From Pseudomonas gingeri (GTDB lineage: Bacteria > Pseudomonadota > Gammaproteobacteria > Pseudomonadales > Pseudomonadaceae): DNA of 64,000 nt. Numbering within the stretch: the stretch's first letter is position 1; every line of letters begins with the position of its first letter. This document shows, in pieces, positions 1 to 10,256 of the stretch. The position numbers and the translations under genes were made by a program. The DNA lies in the NCBI RefSeq assembly GCF_013385635.1, contig NZ_JACAPR010000016.1:62001-126000 (forward strand), read 5' to 3'. Under the pieces are notes generated by a model. The model worked only from the letters and a program-made list of their open reading frames with translations, did not search any database and was not told the origin of the DNA.

Positions 1-3000
1 CCAGGATGCCGTCATAGAGCCTGGAGTCCGCGTTGGCATAAGCGGTCTGGGCCAGTTCGAGCTCAGCAGCAGAGGGGCGCTGCTCCTCACGGACCCGGCT
101 CAGGACTTCCAGCGCCTCACGACAGCCGCCCAGCTGGATACCGAGGAATGCGCATACGGAGTCCTTCCATCGGGACATTGTCGCGACCCTGGCATACTCT
201 TCGCGCAAGACGACGCTCTGGCCCATCAGGTCGAACGCCTTTTCTGCTTCCTGCAGGTAACGTTGCCGGGCTTTGCCGATCACCTCGGCGTCAGTCCCCT
301 GCTCCTTGAGCTTCAAGTCGGCCCGTGCGGCGGAAGCCGCGAGTGTCGCCCGCCGCCCTTGTACGACAATGTCGTTGTGCCGCTCTTCCAACACCTTGGC
401 CGCCGCCTTTTTTTCGACCTTTATCTGCGCAATGGTCTTGCGTCCGCCCCGCCCCGAGCCACCGCGCAGACGCAGCTTCACATCCAGGCTCCACTCGCCG
501 GCCTCGGTGCTTTGCAGATAGAAGCCTTCGCGACTGCCGTCCGGCGTGATCATCCTCACGCCGCCCCCGGCCTCTTCCCGGACCCGATACAGGCGCCCGC
601 CGATATAGGTGGCCAGATAGCCCGTGTCTTTCAGCCGGATCAGTCCCTTGAGCTCGCCGTCGGCGATCACCGTACCGAGTGACTCGGCGCTCGGCCAGGG
701 CCGGTCGTAGCGGCGCAGCAACAGGTCGTCGATCTGGATGCGGCGCTGCCCGGAGGGCGCCCGGGCCGTCGCCTCCAGGTGCATGGGCAACGGCAGGTCG
801 GCCCCTTGCGCGACATAAGGCCGGCTCACCTCGGGTGGCGCCACGCTGAGCGGTATCTCCTCGCGAGCGGATGAGGAAGCCCTGGCGCCGGCGAGATGAT
901 GACTGAGGATAAAGGAAAGATTGACCAGCACATCGGCCCAGGCACTCGCCTGCCCCTCACCGTCCCAGACCTGCAACTGGCGGATATCGCGGTCGACGCT
1001 GGCCACCACCGCATAGATCCAGCCCGCCACGGCCGCCGGGCCACGGATGAACATCAGCAGCACATTGAACAGCTGCCACGCCCCCTCCTTGAGCTGGGCC
1101 CAGCGTTGCTCGGCGTTGGACACCGATTGCCGGTCGGCCAGTTCGATCAGCGTGCGCGCCGTCGAGGTGAACAGGTGATGCAGACAGTCGCCGTCGACCA
1201 CGGCGTCACTCAGACGGGCCGGCGCCGGGGTTGAAAAGGCGGCGAAGTCATCTTCGAAAGATCGCGGCAGGTGCGGTTCCTGGAAGCCGCCGTGGTCGTA
1301 CAGTCGCCGGGCCCGGGAACTCATCCAGGTCAGGACGCTGTCCTGGAGCGCGCCCTCCTGCCGGATGGCCGCGAACACGGCGTCGAAGGTTTCGTACTGG
1401 TGCAAGGGTTCGAGCGTCGGCGTCGGCCGGGCATCGTTATCGTCGGCACACAAGGGGCCCCCGGACGTTGCCTGGAAGCCCAGGAGCGCTGACTCATGGG
1501 CACCAGCCTTGGCGAACAACGGGCGATACAACACATGCGGCCCATGACGGATATCCTTCGGCCCGATGATAAACATCGACGCCACTTCATCGACCGCAGC
1601 ATCCGCTTCGGCGCGAAAGCCCAGGGGCCTGAGCACGATTGTCTGGCCATCGACCTGCCGCTGCGCCGCGGACGGTTTCATCAGTGCCTCGATGTACCGG
1701 AAACCCGCCTCGCTGAAACCGGCCTGAGCCCTGATCTTCAGTTCCAGCGCCGCCATGGGCAATTGCACCCGCAGTTGCTCGCTGAAGAGTTTTTCCCGAC
1801 GCCGGGCCTCCTCCACGTCGTCGATAAGCTTGGCGCGCAGTTCATCCAGATAGGTCTTGCCGATATCCACCGCGGTGACCAGGTGCCTGATATAGTCCGG
1901 GGTCAGCCAGGCCGGTACGGGTGATTCGACGGCGCAGTGCCTGACCGACAGGCGCATTTTCGAATGATGGAAGCCACCCAGATTCTCCAGGGCGAACTCG
2001 GTCAGGGTCATCCGCACCTTTTCAATACTGCCCAACGCACCGCCCCCGCCACCGGCCGTCGCCACTGCAATGACCTTGTCGAGTTCCAGATGGATATCGT
2101 CGGGGCTGGCAATTCCCAGCGGTTCGGGATGCTCCTCACGGATTTTGTCCAGCAGGGCTTGCCGGGTGAAACTCATCAGGTCGCCGATGCCCTCGAGAAA
2201 GGCCTTGCCGCGCGCAGCACGTTGCACACGCGCCAACTGATCGAGCAGATCACGGTAGCGCTCGATGTCCCGTGGATCGGCACCGAGCAACCAGTAAGGC
2301 ATTTCATCGCGCAACGCCGTCAGTTCCTCGGACAGTTCACGAACGGCATGGGGCTGCGCCGGCACCGGTGTGAAAAACCAGTTGTCGGGGCGGGTGATGG
2401 CGTCGAGTCGCTGCTGGTAATCCTCGATCGACCATTGAAGATCACGGCCGATCAGCGAAATCTCCTGAAGCTGGTTCTCCAGCAACGCCTGGCCAAGAGA
2501 GGCAAAGGCCTGCTCAAGCAGCTCGTCGGGATCCCCCTGCTGCCAGAGCCGGTGCTCGTGATACTCGATATCGCACCCTTCGGCCCGGCGGCTCATGAAC
2601 AACGGCACCAGTTGTCCCACTTCCGTGGTGTCGGCCCTGAACAGCCCGTGGGCCAGACTGAGCAATAGCGGCGCCTGCTCGACTTCACCCTCCCAGCGGC
2701 GGGCAACCAGTACCGGCAGCGCTTCAGGGTAGTAGCCGCCCCACGAGTCCTTGCTCACCGCCCGCAGGCCATAGAGCGCCAGGCGCTGCTCGGGCTTCTG
2801 CAGATCGACCGTCAGGAAGGCTCGGTAGTGTTCACGGTCGCTGGCCAGGATCCGCACCAGCAGCGCGCTGAGGCGCTGAAAGCGACTGGCGCCCTGGGTA
2901 TCCTCCTCGTTCCAGTAGTCCACCAGCGCCTGTTGATAGAGCTCAAGCAGAATATCGTCGCACTGGCCGGGCAGCGCCTCGGAGGCCGCCAAGGCCACGT

Positions 3001-3091
3001 CCGACAAAGTCGGAGGGTGGGCGAAAAGCGCCTTGGCCGCGGCGATCTCCTGCTGCAGCGACGAGCGAGGCGCCGTATTGCTTTCCGTCAT
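1..3091 (-). CDS. Giant dermonecrotic-toxin-like (DUF6543-type) protein, 3' end outside window
   Basis: The minus-strand frame is open from an ATG at 3091 to the left edge, giving at least 1030 residues with no stop. The N-terminal half is helical. Near residues 500-580 it has the stretch with 'MFIIGPKDIRHGPHVLYRPL' followed by 'GALQDSVLTWM', which I associate with the large Pseudomonas proteins annotated as dermonecrotic toxin domain (DUF6543). A beta-type segment with 'YIGGRLYRVREE' lies near residue 850, followed by a Lys/Arg/Glu-rich coiled-coil-like stretch. No signal peptide is visible, so export, if any, would need a dedicated system. It is divergent from the YkgJ gene and close to a second, plus-strand giant of the same class. 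Function is inferred from family resemblance only; no catalytic site was identified. Confidence 0.7.
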   Translation of the reverse strand, partial: MTESNTAPRSSLQQEIAAAKALFAHPPTLSDVALAASEALPGQCDDILLELYQQALVDYWNEEDTQGASRFQRLSALLVRILASDREHYRAFLTVDLQKPEQRLALYGLRAVSKDSWGGYYPEALPVLVARRWEGEVEQAPLLLSLAHGLFRADTTEVGQLVPLFMSRRAEGCDIEYHEHRLWQQGDPDELLEQAFASLGQALLENQLQEISLIGRDLQWSIEDYQQRLDAITRPDNWFFTPVPAQPHAVRELSEELTALRDEMPYWLLGADPRDIERYRDLLDQLARVQRAARGKAFLEGIGDLMSFTRQALLDKIREEHPEPLGIASPDDIHLELDKVIAVATAGGGGGALGSIEKVRMTLTEFALENLGGFHHSKMRLSVRHCAVESPVPAWLTPDYIRHLVTAVDIGKTYLDELRAKLIDDVEEARRREKLFSEQLRVQLPMAALELKIRAQAGFSEAGFRYIEALMKPSAAQRQVDGQTIVLRPLGFRAEADAAVDEVASMFIIGPKDIRHGPHVLYRPLFAKAGAHESALLGFQATSGGPLCADDNDARPTPTLEPLHQYETFDAVFAAIRQEGALQDSVLTWMSSRARRLYDHGGFQEPHLPRSFEDDFAAFSTPAPARLSDAVVDGDCLHHLFTSTARTLIELADRQSVSNAEQRWAQLKEGAWQLFNVLLMFIRGPAAVAGWIYAVVASVDRDIRQLQVWDGEGQASAWADVLVNLSFILSHHLAGARASSSAREEIPLSVAPPEVSRPYVAQGADLPLPMHLEATARAPSGQRRIQIDDLLLRRYDRPWPSAESLGTVIADGELKGLIRLKDTGYLATYIGGRLYRVREEAGGGVRMITPDGSREGFYLQSTEAGEWSLDVKLRLRGGSGRGGRKTIAQIKVEKKAAAKVLEERHNDIVVQGRRATLAASAARADLKLKEQGTDAEVIGKARQRYLQEAEKAFDLMGQSVVLREEYARVATMSRWKDSVCAFLGIQLGGCREALEVLSRVREEQRPSAAELELAQTAYANADSRLYDGIL

Positions 3092-3213
3092 GTCTGACTC
3101 CCTGCAAATAAGTGCAGTAGACAAGGAGCAGAACAACACCTGGAGGTATCCGGCTATCGCCATGCGCTTTATTCAGGCATACGGGCTCGCGGCACTGGCA
3201 TACACTGGCGCCC

Positions 3214-3519
3214 ATGACCACGATTCCCCTGACCGACCTCACCCCACCGGCAATCTCCTGCTCTTCCTGCGCGGCCTGCTGCTGTCGGCTGGAAGTCCTG
3301 TTGATCACCGAGACCGGTGTGCCCGAACGTTTTATCGATATCGACGACTGGGGCGGCGAGGTGATGTTGCGCCTGGAGGACGGCTGGTGCGCGGCACTGG
3401 ATCGCGACAGCATGCGCTGCACGATCTACGAGAAACGCCCGCTGATCTGCCGGGAGTTCGAAACCGGCTCGGCGGACTGCCTGGAAGAACGCCGCGGGAT
3501 CACCACGGCGTATCGATGA
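3214..3519 (+). CDS. YkgJ family cysteine cluster protein
   Basis: A 101-residue protein with the Cys pattern of the YkgJ/CxxCxxCC family, thought to bind zinc or an iron-sulfur centre. Visible residues are C16, C19 and C22-C24, then C59 and C69, and the family signature 'YEKRPLICREFE' with C79, plus C89. The biochemical role of the family is not established. It sits alone between two giant toxin-like genes, divergent from the one at the left edge and upstream of the plus-strand one. The ATG at 3214 gives the usual short N-terminus before the first Cys cluster. Whether it has any link to the giants is unknown; similar small genes occur in many Pseudomonas contexts. Confidence 0.88.
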   Translation: MTTIPLTDLTPPAISCSSCAACCCRLEVLLITETGVPERFIDIDDWGGEVMLRLEDGWCAALDRDSMRCTIYEKRPLICREFETGSADCLEERRGITTAYR

Positions 3520-3678
3520 TTGGACGGATGATTTGAACGAGCTGATCAGGGCGCTTTCATCGCCGAGGCAAAGACACTTCCCATATCTCCGCTGAACCAG
3601 CGCATTCCACACTTGAGACCCATGTCACAAGTGGCGGGCAACCCGATCGTTGCCCCCGGAACCTGAGATCACCGGTCC

Positions 3679-6600
3679 ATGAAAACCCTCGAACCGCCCT
3701 GTATTTCGCCCCCCTGCGCAACCGATAACCTCCCGTCAACGACCGATCCCGTACAGGTCCAGTCGCAGCAGTTGCTCTCGCTCGATACCGCCAATGCACA
3801 AGTGGCCGCCCTGCTCGAAAAGCTGCCCCTTCCGAAACGGCCCGGGGTGAGTCCGGCAACCGACGAAGTCGAGCAGGTACGCCAACTGCAAAAGGATTAT
3901 CTGGCGCAGTTGCAGCTGTTCTGGACACGACCCAATGACGCCAGCGGCGGCCTGCCCGCCGAGCAACGACTCGCGCTGTGCCTGGAAATACAACTGCGGG
4001 CCGAGGCGCAACTACGCAGCAGCGATGGCACGCTGGAGGCCGACGACCGGCAACGGATTGACCAGGTACTGCTCCTGCCCACACGGGCACAACGGGAGGA
4101 TGCGCTGCCGGTACTGCCCGCCGTCTATCGGCCTGCGGTGTACGGCATCACCCTGCTGGAAGCACACACCGGGGACGCGTCCCCATGGCCGGGCGCCTTT
4201 GTCATCACCAGCCGCGACGGCGCCGTTCTGCAAGGCAGCAATCCCGACCCGAAGCAGTTCAAGGGCAAGAAAGCGGTCGAGATCCACAGCGACCTCGGAC
4301 GGATCGTGCTCTTCACCCTGGAATATGGGCTCGAAGCCTTTGCCTCGCTCAGGCTCCTGCATATGAAATTGCAGATGCGCATCGGGCAAAAGATCGCGGA
4401 CCGTTTCACCGCCAGTGAGGACAAGCAGGAGAATCTGTTCACCTGGCAGACCAGGTTACTGCGCGATGCCCAGCAAAGTCAGGTGAACGCTGTGTTTGCC
4501 GCCACCCCGGCGGACACCTCGCCAGCCCTGCTGCAACGCCTCGAAGCCGCCGCCGAGCTGCGTGGCATCCTGGATATCGGCGGACGACTGAATCAGCGCT
4601 GGCAGGCGCTGCAATACAGGACCTGGCAGCAAGTCTTCAAGGATGCCGGTCGGCAGGACTGGCAACGTTACCGGGAGGCCGCCAGCCAGGTGCAGGCCGG
4701 CCGCCTGGCGCTGGCCCTGGCGTTGATCGATGCGGCGCCATCAACCCCGTCCGATGGCAGCTCTGCCACACCGGCCATCCGCGACCAGGAAACCCTGGAG
4801 GCCATTGTCCAGGCCCTGTGCGCGCAGCCGCCAACCTCGACGCGCACAGGACAGGCGATAAGCGATACCTGGCAATACACCAATGCCGCCTGCCTGCAAC
4901 TGGCACTGCTGGATGCCACGCTCCATGGCCGGATCGGTGCGCGCCAGCAACGGTGGGTCCGCTTGGTGCTCGACTATCCGCACCCGACCACGCGCCCGAA
5001 GCTCGACCAACACGCCATTATCGCCAACGCACTGGGCCTGTGGACACATTCCGAGAATGCCCGGAGCACGCTGCATATCATCGACGGCGTACTCGCGATC
5101 ACCAGCGCGGACCCGAACGATACGGGTGTGGTGCTGTACGCCCCGGACGCACCCGATGACAGCGATCTCAAGGAACTGAGCCAGCTCGCTGATATCGATC
5201 CGCACTTCGAAGAGCCGAAGTGGACAAACTATCTGGCCCCGCGACTGAAAAAAGCGAGTACCGCCACCATACAGTCACCGTCTCCCGCAAACGGCGCCCA
5301 TGTGCAACTGATCCCGATGCCGGACAACGTGCAGCAGTGCCTCTACGAAATACGACGTGACGCGCTTGTCGAGCAGGCCCGTCGCAGTCCCGTCGGCAAC
5401 ACCGCCAGTGACTGGCAATCACTGGTCGATCAGTGGGCGTTCGGCAATGTCGTGGGCCAGAAGAACGCCGGCTTGATCGGCACCTTCCTGCCCGGAGGAA
5501 ATTCGCTGACCCGGATAAGGGCGACCGGACAAACAGATATTGCAGCTCTGCCGGGTAGCCTTGCGACAGCTCGCCAGGGCCCAGCCAGCGTCATGCCGCC
5601 CGGCCCGGCACGGCTACGACTGCTGGGCGGTGCGCCGATGAACTCGCCTTTCGGCGGAAAAGCACCGCCGTCCATACCAAGGCGCCTTTCGGCAATAGCC
5701 AGCCTGATTCGCCTGGGCTCCTGGAACCCACGGGTCATGGAAATCATTTTCCCCCTCATGACCAACCTGCCAGACTGGCCACAGGGCAGCAGCCTGGTGA
5801 TCATCGACACCCACGATCCAGGATTTGGCTGGTCGGTGCGCTACCGTGGTGGGCTGTGCGAAGACACCTATGGATATCGGGTGAATCCCGATATGTTCAG
5901 CGCCCACCATGATGTGGTGCTGTACCGATCCGGTCACAATCATTATTCGGTCTGGCTCGCTGGCAACGTGGTGGACGTCCCCGCCGGTGAGGACAGCTTC
6001 TTTCATGCCGTGGCGCTGTCACTGAACCTGGGCCGGGCTGCCGGCACGTTCACGGTCGAGAGACTGCGCAATGCCGCCGCCGACCATATCGAACGCAATC
6101 CGAACATCGTGCCCTTCGTGACCGCCGAGCATCTGCCCCTCTATGCCCGGGCACTTGAGCATTGTCTGGAACTGAATATCTGGCTGGGGGATGACGGCTA
6201 TCGCGAATTGACTGCCATCCTCAAAGGGTTCCCCAATCCGTACGGTCTCTTCCAGCCAGCCATCCGTTATCTGGAAACGACCCTGTCGTCCCGTTCGCCG
6301 AATATCAGCGCCGCCATCGATGATGCGTTCAATGCCGTTCATCAGCGTCACGGGCTGCCCCCCATGCCTGCCGAAATACGCCAGATCATCGATCGTTACA
6401 TCGACGCCCCTCCGCGTCCGGCACTCTCCCTCCTGCTCGACGAGCCAGGGCGCAGGATGCTGCTGGAAACTCTGTTGACGGGCCCCTCGCAAGCGGCGGA
6501 CATCGACTTCCTGGTGCACCGCATCTTCATTTTTGACGAAAACATCCGGCATATCCTGCTGGAGTACGGGGCGACGACCGCCCAGTTGCGCCAGTATGCG

Positions 6601-9600
6601 CTCCACTACATGAGCAATCAGATCAACGCACGGCGTGACTTGCTCAGAGCCGTGCTCCAGCGCGCCCCTGCGCTGCTTGAACGGGTCGATATCATTTTCA
6701 GTTCCCCGATCCTGACACCGCCCATGGGTGAGGGGCTCAACGTCAGCCAGATCGCCCACTTGCTCCGCGACCCGCAAGTCTCGACGAACAGGTTGCGATT
6801 GATCGCCCGTTGCGCGGATGCCGGTATCATCCATATAAACCTGCTCGACAACGCCGACGGAATAAGGGCACTGAGTGACTCCCTGGTGTCCCGGCTCCTC
6901 GGCTATCAACCGGAACTGCTGGCACTGGCCAGGCAAATGGGATTCCAGGACATTGCCCCTTTGCTCCTGCCCTTCAAGGCCGCTCCCCGTGTCTGGAGCC
7001 GACATCAATTCCTCTCGCCCCCCCACGCGAATACCCGGCTCCAGCTTCTGCTCGATACGCCCGGACTGTTTGCCCTGCTCAGGCAACTATCAGGCCGGGT
7101 CGTCGACAGGATGTGGACGCAACTGACCAGCGCCACGTATGACAATGCCAGGGTCCGCCATGCGCTCGCCAATCCGCGCAAAACCCTCAGCAGCCTGACC
7201 CAACTGGACAATGCCCTGAACGCGGCGCTTCCGAACACGGAGGAAGCCGGTCCCTCGACGCGTTCGCAACCGCTCTACCTGAGGGGATATGAGGTACGCG
7301 GCAGATCGACGCTGGAACTGTCGGGGCCGGATGCACGAGGCCTGTACCACACGACGAGCGGCAGGACGTACATCCTCTTCGAAGGCCTGCGCTACGAAGT
7401 CCGAATCTTCGGCAGCCGGATCAGGGTCATCCATGCCATCGAAGGTTTCAGACGCCCGACCTATGAGATACAACGCCGTGCCGACGGTTCGTGGCAGTTC
7501 ATGGACGCCCCCGGCTTGGGCGGAGATGTACGCAGGCCCTATCCCCCCATCACCGAACAATCCCGGCTGCAACGCAACGAGTTCACTGCTCTGGGCCAGG
7601 CGGCGGAACAGGAGTGGCAAAGGCTCACGGCCGATTCGGCAGAGTCCGCCCGGGTCCCTGACCTGCACACCATCGAATCCAGTGACGATGGCGACACGCT
7701 GGAGCTGATCAGTTCGGACAGCTCGCCACGCCGGCAACTGGCACTGGCGAAAACCGGCGCGCTGGCCCGGCTCTCGGCACATATCCGTGGCACCGTCGAC
7801 ACGATCCACCGGTACTTCACGCTCCAGGACGGCCAGTTGCTGCCACGCCCGGACGTCACCCACCATGAGGTGGTCCATGGCCTGGCGCAGCTCGACGGCC
7901 TGAACAGCCTGAATACCGGCTTCGCGCTATTGCTGCTCAACAGCGGCAAGCACTACGCCTTGTCCGAGGAACTGGCCAGCGCGGTGCAGGTACAGTTCTA
8001 TACGCAACTGGCCCAGGTGGTCATGGGCATCGCCAATGACGGGAAAATACTCGCCCAGGCGATTTACCTCGGCCTGAAGGATGCCGGGCACCTGGGTACA
8101 GAGAGTATCAGCCTGCTGGACAAGGCCGGCCGGGGTATCAGCCTGGGTGGCAAGACACTGACCCTGGGTGGACTGCTGGCTGCGGGCAATGCCTTGCTGG
8201 TCCTCGCCAGCCTGGCGGTGGACGGCTACCTGCTCGCCCATGCCGAGAGCACCGAGGAAAAAGCCATCTACGGCACCAATGTCGGGCTCGATAGCCTGGC
8301 GCTGGGGACGGTGCTGGCGGGCTTTGCCGAGAGTGCCGAATTTCTCGGGCCGCTGTCGATACCGCTCGCCGGCCTGGGCCTGGGCGCCAGCAGTCTGGTG
8401 GCGGTGTTCTTCACCAAGGCCCACAAGGTCCTGGCCACGGGCGAGCAATTCACCCGGGAAATCCAGGCCTACCGCAGCGGTTACGTCGTGGATCCCGAAA
8501 CCCATGCACTGCGCATGGACGGTCCGGTGGTGGTGAGCCATCTGGATCAGCGCAACGGCCAGGTCTACCTGGGCAGCCCGAAGATCTACGCCGTCGACAA
8601 TTCGCGTTCGGGTGATCCGCAAGTGATCGTCGACGAAGGCCAGGCGATTGATGTCGGTCGGGTCCTGGAGCTTCCCGGGCAGTTGCCGTTGCCCGTGTCG
8701 GACAGCATCCGCAGCCTGGCCCTGCCGGGCACGCCCGAGCATAGCTACTCGCCGCAATATGCCTGGCTGGTAGGCGCCACCCGGCGCAACGATGCCCAAT
8801 TGCAGCTGTTCAAGGCGCTGGAGCAAAAGACCCGGGGCAAGTTCATCGAAGCCGAATGGGTCGCGGTGTTCCAGAAGGTCGTGGAAAAGCTGGAGCCGCG
8901 CTACCACGCCACACGCATCCGGGTCAGCCTGGGCCAGGCGGCACCGCCGCTGATCATGGATGATATGGGCGAACGGGGCCGTTACCTGAGCTATGACATC
9001 GAGGGCAAGGGCAGCCAATACGACCTTTACCTGAGCGACGGTCCGGCACTCACTCTGTCCAGTTGCGCCACCTCCCGGCCCTCTACCTGGGTGCTGCATA
9101 CCGATCACCTGGGTCAGCCGGACGATATCCGGCTTGAGCCCGGCCGGCTGACAATAAGTGGCGTCGTGGTGCAGGTCGCGGACAAGGAGACCCTGTATGC
9201 CGTCAACAAACTCGACGAGGCGTACCGGCTGGATCTTGTCGGCGGTCACTGTACGCTGGTGACCTTGAGCGCACGGGACCATGAGAACACGGGTACGCTG
9301 CGGCAGCGTCTGCAAGCGCTGCGGAGCCGGCAGCGGTTGGCTGCACCGGTATGTATCGAAGACCTGTCGACGCCCGACTGTCCAGGCCGGGGCATTTATT
9401 ATCGGCCCGCCGACGGCAGCTTCGTGGCCATCCCCGTGGACGGTCAGGATCACGGCGAAGAGCCCTACCAGATCCCGGTAGCGGTCGAAACGCTGGTCAT
9501 CGCCTCCAGCCCGCAGCGCAAAAAGGTTCAGGAAGCGGCTGCGACACTGGCCGAACTGACGGACTATCTGGACGCCGCATATCGCAAGTTCGGCGGGCGC

Positions 9601-10188
9601 TCGGCGGGGTTCTGGAGCGCCCATCCCGACAACGGCTCGCCCACCAACGAGAAGTGCCACGCAGACTATCTGCGGGCGCAATACCGCCTGGAGGTGCAGC
9701 GCGCGCGCCTGCAAGGCGGGTATTCGGACATCGCGTACGCGATGATGCTGCAATTGCTGCCCTTGCACGAACGCGACTCGTCGACCCAGGGTCCGCGCCA
9801 GGTGCCGGTGCACCGGTTGAGTATCAATGGCTATCCGTCCGATGACGTCCTGGCACTCGGCGACCCGGGGCAGGGAACGCTGCTGCTGTATGTACCGGCA
9901 TCAGCCTCGGCCTTGAGCGAGTTCAGCGACGTCAGTGCACTCAAGGCACAGGTGCGCCAGTTGGCCGCCGCAGACGCGACACGCACGGCGCTGCAGGAGC
10001 ATTTCCCGCGCAGCTGTCGCGCCAGCAACCACAGTGCCCTCTGGGGCTACACCGGCACGGACGAAGCCCTGGAACAGCTCGGCGACAACGGCGACTGGAG
10101 CTTGATCCGGATCGACCGCTACCCCCTCCAGGACGACGATGTATTCACCGCCCTGGCCAGCCTCAAACGCCACAGCGAAGGAGGCTGA
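3679..10188 (+). CDS. Giant toxin-like protein with TcdA/TcdB-type pore-forming domain
   Basis: A 2169-residue protein. Residues about 100-250 ('LPAVYRPAVYGITLLEA', 'EYGLEAFASL') and the C-terminal 170 residues ('LLLYVPASASALSEF') resemble the DUF6543 proteins of Pseudomonas. Around residues 690-800 there is an OTU-protease-like pair of motifs in swapped order (NHYSVW at 754, then EDSFFHAV at 771). Residues about 1195-1290 form a beta-rich 'YEVRGRSTLELSG' module. Residues about 1360-1690 match the translocation/pore-forming region of large clostridial toxins and Mcf/FitD-like insect toxins, with hydrophobic Gly-rich helices at about 1485-1520 and 1540-1582. No signal peptide is present. I infer an intracellular-delivery toxin for eukaryotic or bacterial targets. 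The toxin role is inferred; the pore-domain call is fairly secure. Confidence 0.8.
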   Translation: MKTLEPPCISPPCATDNLPSTTDPVQVQSQQLLSLDTANAQVAALLEKLPLPKRPGVSPATDEVEQVRQLQKDYLAQLQLFWTRPNDASGGLPAEQRLALCLEIQLRAEAQLRSSDGTLEADDRQRIDQVLLLPTRAQREDALPVLPAVYRPAVYGITLLEAHTGDASPWPGAFVITSRDGAVLQGSNPDPKQFKGKKAVEIHSDLGRIVLFTLEYGLEAFASLRLLHMKLQMRIGQKIADRFTASEDKQENLFTWQTRLLRDAQQSQVNAVFAATPADTSPALLQRLEAAAELRGILDIGGRLNQRWQALQYRTWQQVFKDAGRQDWQRYREAASQVQAGRLALALALIDAAPSTPSDGSSATPAIRDQETLEAIVQALCAQPPTSTRTGQAISDTWQYTNAACLQLALLDATLHGRIGARQQRWVRLVLDYPHPTTRPKLDQHAIIANALGLWTHSENARSTLHIIDGVLAITSADPNDTGVVLYAPDAPDDSDLKELSQLADIDPHFEEPKWTNYLAPRLKKASTATIQSPSPANGAHVQLIPMPDNVQQCLYEIRRDALVEQARRSPVGNTASDWQSLVDQWAFGNVVGQKNAGLIGTFLPGGNSLTRIRATGQTDIAALPGSLATARQGPASVMPPGPARLRLLGGAPMNSPFGGKAPPSIPRRLSAIASLIRLGSWNPRVMEIIFPLMTNLPDWPQGSSLVIIDTHDPGFGWSVRYRGGLCEDTYGYRVNPDMFSAHHDVVLYRSGHNHYSVWLAGNVVDVPAGEDSFFHAVALSLNLGRAAGTFTVERLRNAAADHIERNPNIVPFVTAEHLPLYARALEHCLELNIWLGDDGYRELTAILKGFPNPYGLFQPAIRYLETTLSSRSPNISAAIDDAFNAVHQRHGLPPMPAEIRQIIDRYIDAPPRPALSLLLDEPGRRMLLETLLTGPSQAADIDFLVHRIFIFDENIRHILLEYGATTAQLRQYALHYMSNQINARRDLLRAVLQRAPALLERVDIIFSSPILTPPMGEGLNVSQIAHLLRDPQVSTNRLRLIARCADAGIIHINLLDNADGIRALSDSLVSRLLGYQPELLALARQMGFQDIAPLLLPFKAAPRVWSRHQFLSPPHANTRLQLLLDTPGLFALLRQLSGRVVDRMWTQLTSATYDNARVRHALANPRKTLSSLTQLDNALNAALPNTEEAGPSTRSQPLYLRGYEVRGRSTLELSGPDARGLYHTTSGRTYILFEGLRYEVRIFGSRIRVIHAIEGFRRPTYEIQRRADGSWQFMDAPGLGGDVRRPYPPITEQSRLQRNEFTALGQAAEQEWQRLTADSAESARVPDLHTIESSDDGDTLELISSDSSPRRQLALAKTGALARLSAHIRGTVDTIHRYFTLQDGQLLPRPDVTHHEVVHGLAQLDGLNSLNTGFALLLLNSGKHYALSEELASAVQVQFYTQLAQVVMGIANDGKILAQAIYLGLKDAGHLGTESISLLDKAGRGISLGGKTLTLGGLLAAGNALLVLASLAVDGYLLAHAESTEEKAIYGTNVGLDSLALGTVLAGFAESAEFLGPLSIPLAGLGLGASSLVAVFFTKAHKVLATGEQFTREIQAYRSGYVVDPETHALRMDGPVVVSHLDQRNGQVYLGSPKIYAVDNSRSGDPQVIVDEGQAIDVGRVLELPGQLPLPVSDSIRSLALPGTPEHSYSPQYAWLVGATRRNDAQLQLFKALEQKTRGKFIEAEWVAVFQKVVEKLEPRYHATRIRVSLGQAAPPLIMDDMGERGRYLSYDIEGKGSQYDLYLSDGPALTLSSCATSRPSTWVLHTDHLGQPDDIRLEPGRLTISGVVVQVADKETLYAVNKLDEAYRLDLVGGHCTLVTLSARDHENTGTLRQRLQALRSRQRLAAPVCIEDLSTPDCPGRGIYYRPADGSFVAIPVDGQDHGEEPYQIPVAVETLVIASSPQRKKVQEAAATLAELTDYLDAAYRKFGGRSAGFWSAHPDNGSPTNEKCHADYLRAQYRLEVQRARLQGGYSDIAYAMMLQLLPLHERDSSTQGPRQVPVHRLSINGYPSDDVLALGDPGQGTLLLYVPASASALSEFSDVSALKAQVRQLAAADATRTALQEHFPRSCRASNHSALWGYTGTDEALEQLGDNGDWSLIRIDRYPLQDDDVFTALASLKRHSEGG

Positions 10189-10256
10189 CAGCCCTCGAAA
10201 CAGAAACCTGGCGCCAGGTACAAGCTCACGGGGATGCACCGTTCCAAGCCGATGTC

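Noticed and set aside
7927..9813. 628-codon minus-strand open frame inside the giant toxin-like gene
   Set aside because: It is the antisense shadow of a GC-rich coding frame; no domain pattern, no ribosome-binding site, and the plus frame has clear family sequence.
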